Shown: in pieces, positions 11,984 through 20,732 of the stretch
Layout of the letters: each line of letters starts with the position of its first letter
Numbering within the stretch: the stretch's first letter is position 1
Assembly: GCA_019347945.1 (NCBI GenBank)
Contig: JAHWKK010000009.1
Span: forward strand, 81,912 to 145,911
DNA length: 64,000 bases
Reading direction: 5' to 3'
Source: Acidobacteriota bacterium
GTDB lineage: Bacteria > Acidobacteriota > Thermoanaerobaculia > Gp7-AA8 > JAHWKK01
Translations under genes and position numbers: made by a program
The notes under the pieces: model-generated
What the model was told of the DNA's origin: nothing
Seen by the model: only the letters and a program-made list of their open reading frames with translations
Databases searched by the model: none

Positions 11984-12406
11984 ATGGCCCAGTCTCACTT
12001 CATGCTGTTCTCATCCTCATTCATCATCGCCAGCGGCGTCAGCCTCATCGCCGGCTACTACTTCATCAGGTTCCGAAAAGACATGATTCTTCACCGGAAC
12101 TTCATGATCTCCGCGAGCGTGCTGGCGATCCTGTTCCTCATCACATACGTGACGCGATGGACCCTCTATGGCGTCACACCCTTCGAGGGTTCGAATGCCC
12201 TCCGGGTGGTTTATTTTTCGATCCTCGTGCCCCATGTGATTCTCGCGAGCCTCGTCGTTCCGTCGGCCGCCTGGCTCATTCATCTCGCCCTCAGACGCAA
12301 GGATTACGTAAAACACAAGCGGCTAGCCCGATGGGTGTTTCCGGTATGGGTCTTCGTTGCGGCGAGCGGCTGGATCATCTATTACATGCTCCACGGCAGG
12401 GGATGA
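11984..12406 (+). CDS. DUF420 family membrane protein
   Basis: A 140-residue integral membrane protein with four predicted helices (about 5-25, 40-60, 75-98 and 112-132). Conserved histidines (MILHRNFM, VPHVILA, YVKHKRLARW) match the DUF420/YozB family. In other bacteria this family is linked to cytochrome c oxidase assembly and often sits beside cox genes. No oxidase genes are in this window, so the role is assigned by family only. The next gene begins 62 bp later. Confidence 0.85.
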   Translation: MAQSHFMLFSSSFIIASGVSLIAGYYFIRFRKDMILHRNFMISASVLAILFLITYVTRWTLYGVTPFEGSNALRVVYFSILVPHVILASLVVPSAAWLIHLALRRKDYVKHKRLARWVFPVWVFVAASGWIIYYMLHGRG

Positions 12407-12467
12407 GCAGGTCTCGAAGCCCCGCACCAATTCCGGGCTCGATGATCCAAACCTGCTAAAATCAGGC

Positions 12468-13766
12468 GTGCAACACACCCCTCGACATCTGAGAACCCGT
12501 GTATTCACGATCACGGCCGCCGGAGTTCTCCTTCTGATCGGGATCACCGCAACGCTGACGTGGCGCACTCGCGCTGTCGAGCGTCGGTTCTCGACCATGG
12601 TGATGATCGATCTCGAGACGGAGCGCGCCCTGTCGGACCTGGCTCGTCGGACCCGAATCATCGAAACCCGGGTGCGAGTTGCCGGACCAGAGAGCTCGTT
12701 TGGGACGATCCTTGCCGATTGGAAACTTCTCACTGAGGAGGTCCGGGAAGCGCTCGGCGACAACGAAGAGTTTGCGATTCGCGCACGCGTCGATGCACTC
12801 GACTCTTCGATGCAGAAGGTCAACCAGAGCTGGAACGGTCTCGACCGAGGTGCCCGGCAGAACGTCCTCGAAACGCTCCGGATCGAATTGACCCGACTCG
12901 CCGACCGCGCTACAGCCCAAGCGGAGGCCCGCTCGGATTCCGCTCGCGCGCAGCTCGATGAGCTCTCCCGGAGCGCTTCGAACACGATCTGGGTCGCTCT
13001 CGGGCTCAGCTGGATCGTCGCGATCGCCGCATTTGCAATCGCCCGCCAGCTCGTTGAGAAAGTCGTCCGTCCCGTGGAGGACCTCGCCGCGGCGGCACAT
13101 GCTCTCGCGTCCGGGCGACTCGACGCTCGCGCACCCGTGCGCGGCGACGCGGAGATCGCACACCTCGGAGCCAGCTTCAACCATATGGCCCGAGCACTCG
13201 AGGCCTCTCACAACGCTTTGAGCGAACGCGCCCACACCGACGAGCTCACCGGCCTTCCGAATTTCCGTACCTTCAATCAGGCCCTCGCCGCCGAGATCGA
13301 TCGGGCCCAGCGCTTCGAATACGGATTCGGTCTGCTCGTCCTCGACGTCGACCATTTCAAACAGTACAACGACGACTTCGGTCATCAGGCAGGCAATGAC
13401 GCGCTCCGACTCGTGAGCCGGGTCCTTCTCGATACGATTCGCTCGATCGACGTTCCGGCGCGGTATGGCGGCGAGGAGTTTGCCGTGATCGTGCCGCGAG
13501 CCGACTCCGAGGGACTGGCAAGAACCGCGGAGCGCATCCGACGCGCCATCGAACAGAGTCCGGGAATCCTCCGACGCCGTCCGATCACGGTCAGCGTCGG
13601 AGGAGCACTCTACCCTGATGACGGGGAACAGCCGGAAGCCTTATTCGAAAAGGCTGACGAACGACTCTACGAGGCCAAGAAAGCCGGTCGAAATCGCTCG
13701 GCGCTCCCCGAACACGCCCCGCTCGTTCCTCACAGGCGAAAGGGCATCTCCCGACGCCGCGCCTGA
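12468..13766 (+). CDS. Membrane diguanylate cyclase (sensor-HAMP-GGDEF)
   Basis: Synthesises cyclic di-GMP. Counted from the chosen GTG (432 aa): TM1 ~8-28, an extracytoplasmic helical sensor ~30-180, TM2 ~185-207, HAMP ~208-260, then a GGDEF domain with the active-site motif YGGEEF. RSID five residues before the motif is a complete RxxD inhibitory I-site, so product feedback is expected. The frame is open further upstream, but that extension overlaps the DUF420 gene and lacks homology. TAAAAT ends 5 nt before the GTG and there is no Shine-Dalgarno, which suggests a leaderless transcript. No EAL partner is nearby. Confidence 0.9.
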   Translation: MQHTPRHLRTRVFTITAAGVLLLIGITATLTWRTRAVERRFSTMVMIDLETERALSDLARRTRIIETRVRVAGPESSFGTILADWKLLTEEVREALGDNEEFAIRARVDALDSSMQKVNQSWNGLDRGARQNVLETLRIELTRLADRATAQAEARSDSARAQLDELSRSASNTIWVALGLSWIVAIAAFAIARQLVEKVVRPVEDLAAAAHALASGRLDARAPVRGDAEIAHLGASFNHMARALEASHNALSERAHTDELTGLPNFRTFNQALAAEIDRAQRFEYGFGLLVLDVDHFKQYNDDFGHQAGNDALRLVSRVLLDTIRSIDVPARYGGEEFAVIVPRADSEGLARTAERIRRAIEQSPGILRRRPITVSVGGALYPDDGEQPEALFEKADERLYEAKKAGRNRSALPEHAPLVPHRRKGISRRRA

Positions 13767-13799
13767 AGAAAGATGGTTGGAGGATCGAAGTTCGCTCTC

Positions 13800-13955
13800 G
13801 CCACATCCAAACACTCGTCATCCTGAGCCGCCGAAGGACGGCGAAGGATCTGGGGGACGGTCGTGAGGCAACCCGACCAGAACCTCAAACGTTCATTCAC
13901 GAACCCCCGCCCAGATTCTTCGCCCGCGCTCCGCCGGGCTCAGAATGACGTGGGT
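13800..13955. repeat. Dispersed palindromic repeat, full inverted pair
   Basis: The left arm (CGTCATCCTGAGCCGCCG...AAGGATCTGGGGG, then GGTCGTGAGG) and right arm (CCCCCGCCCAGATTCTTCG...CTCAGAATGACG) are inverted relatives around a ~40-nt spacer. Together they could form a long hairpin. Confidence 0.85.
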
Positions 13956-13972
13956 TAAATCGAGTAACTGCG

Positions 13973-14007
13973 CTAATCCCTGATCCCTAACCCCTAATCC
14001 CTGAGCC
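13973..14007. repeat. Heptamer-periodic tract (CTAATCC family) overlapping the msrA stop
   Basis: Five units (CTAATCC, CTGATCC, CTAACCC, CTAATCC, CTGAGCC) run into the msrA gene. The msrA stop codon and last residues lie inside the tract. Confidence 0.65.
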
Positions 14008-14482
14008 AGTGGCACGTGTAGCCGCCGGGGTTCTTCTGGAGGTAGTCCTGGTGGTAGGACTCCGCGATCCAAAAGGGACCGGCCTCTTCGATCGTCGTTG
14101 CAATCGGGGCGGACCACCGACCCGAAGCCTCCAGATCCTCAATCGCCTTTTCGGCCGCCTTTCGCTGCTCGTCGTCGTGAACGAAGATCGTCGACCGGTA
14201 CTGGCTTCCGACGTCGTTCATCTGACGGTTGACCTGAGTGGGGTCATGGAGCCGGAAGAAGTAGTCGAGAATCTCCTCATACGAGATTCTGGAAGGATCG
14301 AACTCGATCCGAATCGACTCAGCATGTCCGGTGCGACCCGTTTTCACCAGTTCGTAGGTGGCATCCGGTATGTCCCCACCCGTATAGCCGACATCGGTGT
14401 CGACGACACCTTCCAGGTCACGGAAGAGCTCTTCGACTCCCCAGAAACATCCCCCCGCCAGCGTCGCGGTCCGGGTCGTCAT
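13994..14482 (-). CDS. msrA: Peptide methionine sulfoxide reductase MsrA
   Basis: Reduces methionine-S-sulfoxide in proteins (162 aa from the chosen ATG). The catalytic Cys12 is in GGCFWGVE, and YTGG, GHAE, YHQDYL and the C-terminal GGYTCHW are family hallmarks. I chose the ATG at 14482 because GCGAGAG lies just upstream. A GTG four codons earlier is open too. The protein appears cytoplasmic with no signal peptide. msrB follows the same orientation 221 bp upstream, separated by a dispersed repeat pair, so co-transcription is uncertain. Confidence 0.95.
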   Translation of the reverse strand: MTTRTATLAGGCFWGVEELFRDLEGVVDTDVGYTGGDIPDATYELVKTGRTGHAESIRIEFDPSRISYEEILDYFFRLHDPTQVNRQMNDVGSQYRSTIFVHDDEQRKAAEKAIEDLEASGRWSAPIATTIEEAGPFWIAESYHQDYLQKNPGGYTCHWLRD

Positions 14483-14485
14483 GAC

Positions 14486-14645
14486 TCTCGCCACATTCCT
14501 TCACTCGTCATCCTGAGCCGCCGAAGGACGGCGAAGGATCTGGAGGACGGTCGTGAGTCAACGTAACGAGAATCTGAAGTGCTCACTCGTGAGCCCCCGC
14601 CCAGATCCTTCGCCCGCGCTTTGCCGGGCTCAGGATGACGTGGGC
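14486..14645. repeat. Dispersed palindromic repeat between msrA and msrB
   Basis: The left arm at 14507-14557 and right arm at 14597-14641 form an inverted pair. Its left edge touches the msrA start region. A degenerate heptamer tract (CCCGAAC, CTCCAAC, CTCGC) follows at 14677-14697. Confidence 0.85.
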
Positions 14646-14703
14646 TGGAATCGCGCGAGATCATTGCGCCGAGCCCCGAACCTCCAACCTCGCTTTGCAT
14701 CCG

Positions 14704-15276
14704 TCACTCTTCGGAGCTTCCCTCGAAGAGCTCGAGGTACTCCCCATAGCCCTCCGCTTCGAGTCGATCGACAGGGACGAATCGGAGAGCTGCGGAGTTC
14801 ATGCAATAGCGGAGTCCGGTCGGCAACGGGCCGTCCTTGAAAACGTGGCCGAGATGAGAGTCGGCTTTCGCGGATCTCACCTCCGTACGAGGGAGAAAGA
14901 GCTTGTAATCCTTCTTCTCGACGACGTTCGACGGTTCGAGCGGACGCGTGAAACTCGGCCATCCCGTACCGGAATCGTACTTGTCGAGTGAGCTGAACAG
15001 AGGCTCTCCCGAAACGACGTCGACGTAGATACCAGGCTCCTTGTTGTCCCAGTACTCGTTGCGGAACGGCGGTTCGGTGTCGTCCTTCTGGGTCACCTGG
15101 TACTGGATCGGGGTGAGTCGCGCGCGAAGCTCTGCATCCGACTCGTCCACACCGCGGTTCGTGCCGGTTGTTTCGGTCATCCTGGTCGTACCCTCCGCCT
15201 CGGCCTGCGTGGCTACGGGCTGAGCACAACCCAGAATTGCCACCACGATCGTCAACAGCCATCCGTTTCTCGCCAT
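14704..15276 (-). CDS. msrB: Exported MsrB-type methionine-R-sulfoxide reductase lacking zinc cysteines
   Basis: MsrB domain (~55-185) of a 190-residue protein with a lipoprotein-like signal ([13 protein letters not shown], Cys ~17), so it acts in the envelope. [15 protein letters not shown] and the catalytic cysteine in RYCMNS are present. The two CxxC zinc pairs of classical MsrB are absent: the positions read SGEP and SAKA. Zinc-less forms are known in the family and are usually active. The ATG was preferred over an adjacent GTG. The neighbour msrA suggests a shared role in oxidative protein repair. Confidence 0.9.
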   Translation of the reverse strand: MARNGWLLTIVVAILGCAQPVATQAEAEGTTRMTETTGTNRGVDESDAELRARLTPIQYQVTQKDDTEPPFRNEYWDNKEPGIYVDVVSGEPLFSSLDKYDSGTGWPSFTRPLEPSNVVEKKDYKLFLPRTEVRSAKADSHLGHVFKDGPLPTGLRYCMNSAALRFVPVDRLEAEGYGEYLELFEGSSEE

Positions 15277-15318
15277 CACCTTCCGAGTAACAGATCGACG
15301 GTTCCGATCGTTCCCGCT

Positions 15319-15954
15319 CTACTTCAGGTTGACATCGGCGTCGCCGACCCCCACCTCGATCTCGATCCGCGAATCGCCGGTACCTTCATTCCATTCGACC
15401 TGATTCGCCAGAAACAGAAACCCATCCCTCTCCCCCGCATGCGAACGACCCAGGCGGAAGTCGGCGTCTCCCACTCCAACCTCGGCGCTCACGCTCCGAA
15501 AGGCTCCGGCGGGAGACTCGACCAGAACGTCACCTACGCCCAGCTCCACCTCGATGTCACCGAGAAGGCCGATGATCTCCGAATCGCCGACACCATGTTC
15601 CAGAGTGAGCGCGAACATCCTCGGCATTTCGAGATTGAGGTCAACAGAAAGCGATCGTACGGATTCGGGAAAGTTCTCGACACGAATCATCAACGTCTCA
15701 CCGATCCGATCGACTCGCAGCGCGATCCGATCCGCGCGTTCGCAGTTGCGTCGCCACCCGCAGTTGACTCTCATTTCGATCCTCGCCTGCGGACCATTCG
15801 TGGCCCGAACCGTCAGTGCTCCCACCGGGAGCTCCACGTCAACGCGACTCAGACCGGCCGTATCGGCGATCTCCACGGCTTCTTCGCGAGGCTCACGCGC
15901 CAGCAGCGGCACCGCGGCGAGGCTCGCAACCAGGACACAAAAGACTGCTCTCAT
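15319..15954 (-). CDS. Secreted DUF4097-like protein built from GVGD repeats
   Basis: A 211-residue exported protein (signal peptide ~1-19, cleavage near LLA-R). After an N-terminal beta domain with two cysteines (NCGWRRNC), GVGD recurs with hydrophobic strands between (EHGVGDSEII, ELGVGDVLV, EVGVGDADF, EVGVGDADV). This parallels the DGSG protein at 11160 and suggests a beta-solenoid. GGAGGT lies 6 nt before the ATG, which fixes the start; a TTG one codon earlier is less likely. It ends 40 bp upstream of msrB on the same strand and may be co-transcribed with it. Function unknown. Confidence 0.8.
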   Translation of the reverse strand: MRAVFCVLVASLAAVPLLAREPREEAVEIADTAGLSRVDVELPVGALTVRATNGPQARIEMRVNCGWRRNCERADRIALRVDRIGETLMIRVENFPESVRSLSVDLNLEMPRMFALTLEHGVGDSEIIGLLGDIEVELGVGDVLVESPAGAFRSVSAEVGVGDADFRLGRSHAGERDGFLFLANQVEWNEGTGDSRIEIEVGVGDADVNLK

Positions 15955-16014
15955 CAATTTACCTCCGTTGAATTGAAGGTACGGAGAGGGGATCGGTTTG
16001 TTGCAGCTTCGACG

Positions 16015-17154
16015 CTAGCGCCTGACCAGCACCGTCTCTGACGGAGTTGCAGAGCTCTCGTTGCCGGACGCATCGACGGCTGTCACCGAATAGACATACT
16101 CAACGCCTGGAGATGGCGATTCGTCGCGATACTCTCGGACGCCCGCATCCACCTCTCCGAGAAGGATCGAGTCGCCCCCCGCTGGCCGGCGGTAGACGCG
16201 GTAGCCGGCGAGATCCGGTGCTTCCACGCCAGCCCAGAGGAGACGCACGATCGTCGGCTCCACGAGCGGAGTGACATTCGCGGGCGCCGGAGGGGGTGCC
16301 AGGTCGCGTAACTCGGCAACCCGCACCAGCGACAGATCACTCTCCTGCACGGAATCCCCCTCCCACCCGAGAGCCGTCACCGCGTATCGCCACTCTCCGG
16401 GTGGAGCAGGATCGACGGCACTCAGCTCTCCGCTGCCAACCGTGACGGTCGGCTCGGCCGTCGCGAACGCCGCCCCCGCGCTTCGGAATCGATAGATTCG
16501 ATAGCCGGCAGGATCCGGTTCGGACGATCCGAGCACCGTCCGCTCCGGAGCCGACCACGAAAGCATCGCGCCCTCTGCGACGGCTTCGACCACGAGGTCC
16601 TTCGGCGCAGCGGGGACGTCGATGGGAACGATCGACATCAGATTGGAAAGCTCGCTCTCCCGGTCACCGGTAATTGTCGTCACCCCATAGGTGTACCGAA
16701 TGGGAAGACCATCTTCGGTCCTTAGGGGCGGTCTGTCCTGAACCACGACTCTCGCGCCGGTCGTGTACGACGGGATCTCGTCGCCGTCGAGCTCACCGAT
16801 CTTCCGCCCCAGTTTTTCGAACTGGGCCGCGGGAATCACCGGCACCGCTCCGAAGAGCGCGATCTCACCCGGCTCCTCGGAGCTCGATTCGATCTCTCCC
16901 CTCAGAAACCGCGCACCGAGTGCTTCCGGGACCGTCTCGTTGTAGCGGTAAACGACGATCCGATCGACGCTCGTGAGAGATTCTCCGGCCGTCGTCAGCG
17001 CGGGATACTCCCACGACAGGATGATGATTGGCCCCCTCTGTGCTACTTTCAGATCCGTCGTCGCCTTTGCTATCAGCGGTACGGGGGGTCGCGGCGGTCC
17101 CTGCTTCCCGCAGGCCACGACCACCAGCAGCGACATCAAAAATATCCGTTTCAT
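16015..17154 (-). CDS. Lipoprotein with fibronectin type III-like domains
   Basis: A 379-residue putative lipoprotein (signal LMSLLVVVAC, lipobox Cys ~15, then a Pro-rich linker PPRPPVP). The rest reads as about three Fn3-like beta sandwiches. The last two carry the typical AGYRIYR / AGYRVYRR strand and the closing YVYSVTAVDASGNES. Such proteins usually mediate protein or carbohydrate contacts at the surface; no catalytic motif is seen. It is divergent from glmS with only 57 bp between starts, so the two promoters are packed closely. Confidence 0.8.
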   Translation of the reverse strand: MKRIFLMSLLVVVACGKQGPPRPPVPLIAKATTDLKVAQRGPIIILSWEYPALTTAGESLTSVDRIVVYRYNETVPEALGARFLRGEIESSSEEPGEIALFGAVPVIPAAQFEKLGRKIGELDGDEIPSYTTGARVVVQDRPPLRTEDGLPIRYTYGVTTITGDRESELSNLMSIVPIDVPAAPKDLVVEAVAEGAMLSWSAPERTVLGSSEPDPAGYRIYRFRSAGAAFATAEPTVTVGSGELSAVDPAPPGEWRYAVTALGWEGDSVQESDLSLVRVAELRDLAPPPAPANVTPLVEPTIVRLLWAGVEAPDLAGYRVYRRPAGGDSILLGEVDAGVREYRDESPSPGVEYVYSVTAVDASGNESSATPSETVLVRR

Positions 17155-17171
17155 TCAGGCGATCCGCGCGC

Positions 17172-17177
17172 ATTCTA
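17172..17177 (-). promoter_or_regulatory. Candidate -10 element TAGAAT for the Fn3 lipoprotein
   Basis: On the minus strand TAGAAT ends 17 nt before the ATG at 17154, giving a leader of roughly 10 nt. No clear -35 box is visible. Confidence 0.4.
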
Positions 17178-17211
17178 GCAGCGCGCAGGATTTCGCCGGG
17201 AAGGTTCGAAG

Positions 17212-19050
17212 ATGTGCGGAATTGTCGGATACGTCGGTCAGCAGGAAGTCGTCCCCATTCTCGTCGAAGGCCTCCGCAAGCTCGAATATCGCGGTTACGA
17301 CAGTGCGGGAATCGCCATTCTCGGCGACGACGGTGTCGAGATCGTCAGGGCCGAAGGAAAGCTTGCGAACCTGGAAGCGAAACTCGCGGAACGTGACGAG
17401 CCGCTCAGCGGCCACTTCGGCCTGGGGCACACCCGCTGGGCCACACATGGAAAACCGACCGAGAACAACGCCCATCCGCATCGCGACTGCGAGGGGAAGG
17501 TCGTCGTCATCCACAACGGCATCATCGAGAACTTTCTCCCTCTTCGCGCACGTCTCGAAAAGAAAGGCCACGAGATCCGGACACAGACCGACACCGAGAT
17601 CGTCGCCCACCTGATCGAAGATCACCGAAAAGGGGGGAAGTCGTTCCTCGACGCGGTCCGCGCTGCGCTGGCAGAGCTCGAGGGACACTACGCTCTGGTC
17701 ATCGTCACCGTCGATGAGCCCGGAACGATCATCGCTGCGCGCCAGGGTCCCCCGCTCGTCGTCGGAATCGGCGAGGGGGAGAACATCGTCGCCTCGGACG
17801 TCACCCCGCTTCTCGCATACACGCGAAAGATCCTCTACCTCGAGGATGGCGAGCACGTCGTCGTCCGGGAAGACGGCGTCGAGATCTTCGACTCCGAGCT
17901 CAACCCCGTCGAGCGCGAGCCTAAGCGAATCACCTGGGATGCCGTGGCTGCCGAAAAGGAAGGCTACAAACATTACATGCTCAAAGAGATTCACGAGCAG
18001 CCCCGCGCCGTAAAAGACACGTTCACGGGACGAATGTTCGAAGCCAGCGGTGAGATCAACCTGCACGACCTCGAGATCGACGAGAAGCTGTTCAACAAGT
18101 TCCAAAAAATCCACATCATCGCCTGCGGCACCTCGTGGCATTCGGGACTCGTCGGCAAATTTCTTCTGGAAACCGCAACACGTCTTCCCGTCGAGGTCGA
18201 TTACGGCTCCGAGTACCGCTACAGAGACCCGATTGTCGACGAGACGACTCTCGTCATCGGCGTCACCCAGTCGGGCGAGACCGCCGACACCATTGCCGGT
18301 ATGCAGTCGGCGAAGGAGAAAGGCGCAACGCTCGTCTCGATCTGCAACGTCGTCGGATCCGCGGCAACCCGGATCTCCGACGGGATCATCTACACACATG
18401 CCGGCCCCGAGATCGGCGTCGCGTCGACCAAGGCATTCACCACCCAGCTCACCGCCCTCTATCTCATGACGCTCTTCTTCCGAGACCTTCGCGGAGAGGA
18501 TCGGAAGGATCTCCAGTACGCGATGCACGAACTGGCGGTCATCCCGCACAAGATCGAGGAGATTCTCCGGAAGGAATCGCACATCGAGGAGATCGCAAAT
18601 AAGTATTCGAAGGCCCGCGACTTTCTCTTTCTCGGACGAGGGGTGCATTATCCGATCGCGCTCGAAGGGGCTCTCAAGCTGAAGGAAATCTCCTACATTC
18701 ACGCCGAGGGGTACCCGGCCGGTGAGATGAAGCATGGCCCGATCGCGCTGATCGACGAAAACCTTCCGATCGTCGGGATCGCGACCCACACCCCTGTCTA
18801 CGACAAGGCGATCTCCAACCTTCAGGAGGCAAAATCACGCGACGGCAGGCTGATTCTGATCTGCGACGAAGGGGACGACGAAGTGAAAGCGATGGCCGAC
18901 GACACGATCGAGATCCCCTGGACGATCGAACCTCTCCAGCCGATCCTGACCGTCATTCCAATGCAGCTTCTCGCCTATTACATCGCGCTTCGCCTCGGAA
19001 AGGACGTCGACCAGCCACGCAATCTCGCGAAGAGCGTCACGGTCGAGTAG
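17212..19050 (+). CDS. glmS: Glucosamine-6-phosphate synthase (isomerizing)
   Basis: Converts fructose-6-phosphate and glutamine to glucosamine-6-phosphate, the entry step to UDP-GlcNAc (612 aa, normal length). The N-terminal amidotransferase domain begins MCGIVGYVG with nucleophile Cys2. Two SIS sugar-isomerase domains follow (~285-430 and ~455-600), with CGTSWHS, TQSGET and the C-terminal AKSVTVE. The start is preceded by GGGAAGG. No glmS-ribozyme-like leader fits in the 57-bp gap. A heptamer tract begins at the base after the stop codon. Confidence 0.98.
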   Translation: MCGIVGYVGQQEVVPILVEGLRKLEYRGYDSAGIAILGDDGVEIVRAEGKLANLEAKLAERDEPLSGHFGLGHTRWATHGKPTENNAHPHRDCEGKVVVIHNGIIENFLPLRARLEKKGHEIRTQTDTEIVAHLIEDHRKGGKSFLDAVRAALAELEGHYALVIVTVDEPGTIIAARQGPPLVVGIGEGENIVASDVTPLLAYTRKILYLEDGEHVVVREDGVEIFDSELNPVEREPKRITWDAVAAEKEGYKHYMLKEIHEQPRAVKDTFTGRMFEASGEINLHDLEIDEKLFNKFQKIHIIACGTSWHSGLVGKFLLETATRLPVEVDYGSEYRYRDPIVDETTLVIGVTQSGETADTIAGMQSAKEKGATLVSICNVVGSAATRISDGIIYTHAGPEIGVASTKAFTTQLTALYLMTLFFRDLRGEDRKDLQYAMHELAVIPHKIEEILRKESHIEEIANKYSKARDFLFLGRGVHYPIALEGALKLKEISYIHAEGYPAGEMKHGPIALIDENLPIVGIATHTPVYDKAISNLQEAKSRDGRLILICDEGDDEVKAMADDTIEIPWTIEPLQPILTVIPMQLLAYYIALRLGKDVDQPRNLAKSVTVE

Positions 19051-19078
19051 ACAGGAGACAGGAGACAGGAGACAGGAT
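19051..19078. repeat. Heptamer tandem tract (ACAGGAG)x4
   Basis: Four consecutive 7-nt units, three perfect, start immediately after the glmS stop. The reverse-complement family (ATCCTGT, CTCCTGA, CTCCTGT) lies at 19463-19485, so the two bracket the composite repeat. Confidence 0.85.
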
Positions 19079-19099
19079 CCAGGGTTGAAGAGGCCACCG

Positions 19100-19442
19100 C
19101 CTCGTCATCCTGAGCAAGTGACCGGCGCCTTGCGACGGTGAATCGGAAATGACACCCGTGAGTGCAGAAACAACCGCACTCGCGTACTCAAACCAACGTC
19201 ATCCTGAGCGGGCGGTTGGGCGGGCAGGCGAAGGACCTCGCAGGTTGGGACATCAGCCCAAGCGAAGCGCTGCAGGAGGGTCGAAGTCCAACAATTTCGT
19301 GGTCGTTTCATTAGGAGCCGCCGAAGGACGGCGAAGGATCTGGGGGCGGCTCGTGAGTCGACGGAGCGAGTTGATGCAAGGGCGACTCACGATCCCCCGG
19401 CCAGATTCTTCGCCCGCGCTCCGCCGGGCTCAGAATGACGAG
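19100..19442. repeat. Long composite dispersed repeat, copy B
   Basis: About 340 bp homologous to 10486-10800. It ends with a typical right arm (CCAGATTCTTCGCCC...CTCAGAATGACG). Together with the flanking heptamer tracts it fills the whole 440-bp space between glmS and the FabH-like gene; no protein gene is seen. Confidence 0.8.
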
Positions 19443-19462
19443 TGCTTCGCTCTTCAACCTGA

Positions 19463-19485
19463 ATCCTGTCTCCTGACTCCTGTCT
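19463..19485. repeat. Heptamer tract, inverted partner of 19051
   Basis: Units ATCCTGT, CTCCTGA and CTCCTGT are reverse complements of the ACAGGAG family. The tract ends 6 nt before the downstream gene's stop. Confidence 0.75.
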
Positions 19486-19490
19486 TCCCC

Positions 19491-20567
19491 TCACGGTACC
19501 CGATAGACGAAGGCATTGATGTTCATCCCTGCGCCAACGGACGCGAAAACGACGTTGTCGCCACTCGAGATCGTGTGACCATCGAGCTCTCCGCGCAGGA
19601 TCAGGTCGAGCATCGTCGGCAGCGTCGCGACCGAGCTGTTCCCCAGCCAGCCGATCGTCATCGGCATGACGTCCTCCGGTACGGGCATCTCGTAGAGGTC
19701 GTACAACGCCGTCACGATCGCCTCGTCCATTTTGTGATTCGCCTGATGGAGGAGAATCTTCGAAACATCGGCGAGCGGGACATCGGCGCGATCCAGACAC
19801 TCGCGGATCGACCCCGCGACGGTTCGCAGCGCGTAGCGATAGAGCTTTCGCCCCTCCATCTTCAGGTAAATCTCGTCACCGAGGAGCTCCGGATTGAAGG
19901 ACTGCGCCATGAAGAGCATTTCGAGCTCCTCACCGGTATCGGAGCGCACACCGTGCGCGAGGATTCCGACGCGCTCGTCGGCTTCCCGCGCTTCCAGAAT
20001 CGTCGCGCCCGCGCCGTCCGAGTAGATCAGACTGTCCCGGTCATGTGGATCGGACACGCGAGAGAGCGCCTCCGCTCCGATCACCATCACGCGCTTCGCA
20101 TCTCCCGCGCGGATCATCGTGTCTCCGACGATCATCCCCTGAAGCCAACCCGGACATCCGAAGACGAGATCCCACGCCGCGGCGCCCGGATTCTCGATTC
20201 CAAGGTGATGCTTGACCCGTGAGGCGAGCGCAGGAACGAGATCGGACCGGCGGGATCCGGCCCGAACGTCGCCAAAGTTGTGCGCGACGATGATAGCGTC
20301 GAGTGTCTCGCCATCGATACCCGACGAGCTCAACGCATTTCTCGCCGCCTCGGTTGCGAGATCCGAGGTCACCAGATCATCCGAGGCGTACCGGCGCTCA
20401 CGAATCCCCGTGATCGACTCGAACTGTTCGAGGATCTGCTGGTTCGTCTTGTCGAACCGCGTACCGTCACCCAGTCGGAAGTCGTTCTCGACGAACTGTT
20501 CGTTCCTGACCCGAATCGGCGGAACGAAGCTTCCGGTCGCGGTGATCACCGATCGAGCTCGGCTCAT
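19491..20567 (-). CDS. Beta-ketoacyl-ACP synthase III family protein (FabH-like)
   Basis: A thiolase-fold condensing enzyme (358 aa, longer than the ~320 of classical FabH). The triad is visible: Cys in VFGCPGW, His in LLHQANHKMD and Asn in GWLGNSSVAT, with the C-terminal SVGAGMNINAF glycine loop. It probably condenses an acyl-CoA with malonyl-ACP, either to initiate fatty acid synthesis or for a specialised lipid. It stands alone without fab genes, which weakens assignment as the housekeeping FabH. The ATG was chosen over an adjacent GTG. TAGCAT lies 9 nt upstream and there is no Shine-Dalgarno. Confidence 0.87.
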   Translation of the reverse strand: MSRARSVITATGSFVPPIRVRNEQFVENDFRLGDGTRFDKTNQQILEQFESITGIRERRYASDDLVTSDLATEAARNALSSSGIDGETLDAIIVAHNFGDVRAGSRRSDLVPALASRVKHHLGIENPGAAAWDLVFGCPGWLQGMIVGDTMIRAGDAKRVMVIGAEALSRVSDPHDRDSLIYSDGAGATILEAREADERVGILAHGVRSDTGEELEMLFMAQSFNPELLGDEIYLKMEGRKLYRYALRTVAGSIRECLDRADVPLADVSKILLHQANHKMDEAIVTALYDLYEMPVPEDVMPMTIGWLGNSSVATLPTMLDLILRGELDGHTISSGDNVVFASVGAGMNINAFVYRVP

Positions 20568-20588
20568 CACATGGACATGCTACAACAG

Positions 20589-20639
20589 GGTTCGAGGTTT
20601 GAGGCTCGAGGTTGGAGGTTCGAGGTTGGCCGTTCGAGG
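20589..20639. repeat. Heptamer-periodic tract (GGTTCGA family)
   Basis: Seven consecutive degenerate units (GGTTCGA, GGTTTGA, GGCTCGA, GGTTGGA, GGTTCGA, GGTTGGC, CGTTCGA) lie just upstream of the FabH-like gene start. Confidence 0.75.
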
Positions 20640-20687
20640 ATGCAAGCAAAAAAACGGGACACTCAGTCATCGAAACCGCCGCCCCAG

Positions 20688-20732
20688 GTAGCGCCGCTTT
20701 GTAAGCGGCCGTTTCGCCGGTTTTCAACCGGC
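20688..20732. repeat. Double-hairpin repeat, copy 1
   Basis: Two adjacent small palindromes: GCCGCTTTGTAAGCGGC, then GCCGGTTTTCAACCGGC. The reverse complement of the same 45-bp unit occurs at 31388-31432 with a few substitutions. Confidence 0.8.

Noticed and set aside
17155..17211. glmS ribozyme or riboswitch
   Set aside because: Only 57 bp separate the divergent starts, with no matching core.
17155..18789. Long minus-strand open frame opposite glmS (544 codons)
   Set aside because: It mirrors the glmS reading frame on the other strand, has no family motif, and glmS is unambiguous.
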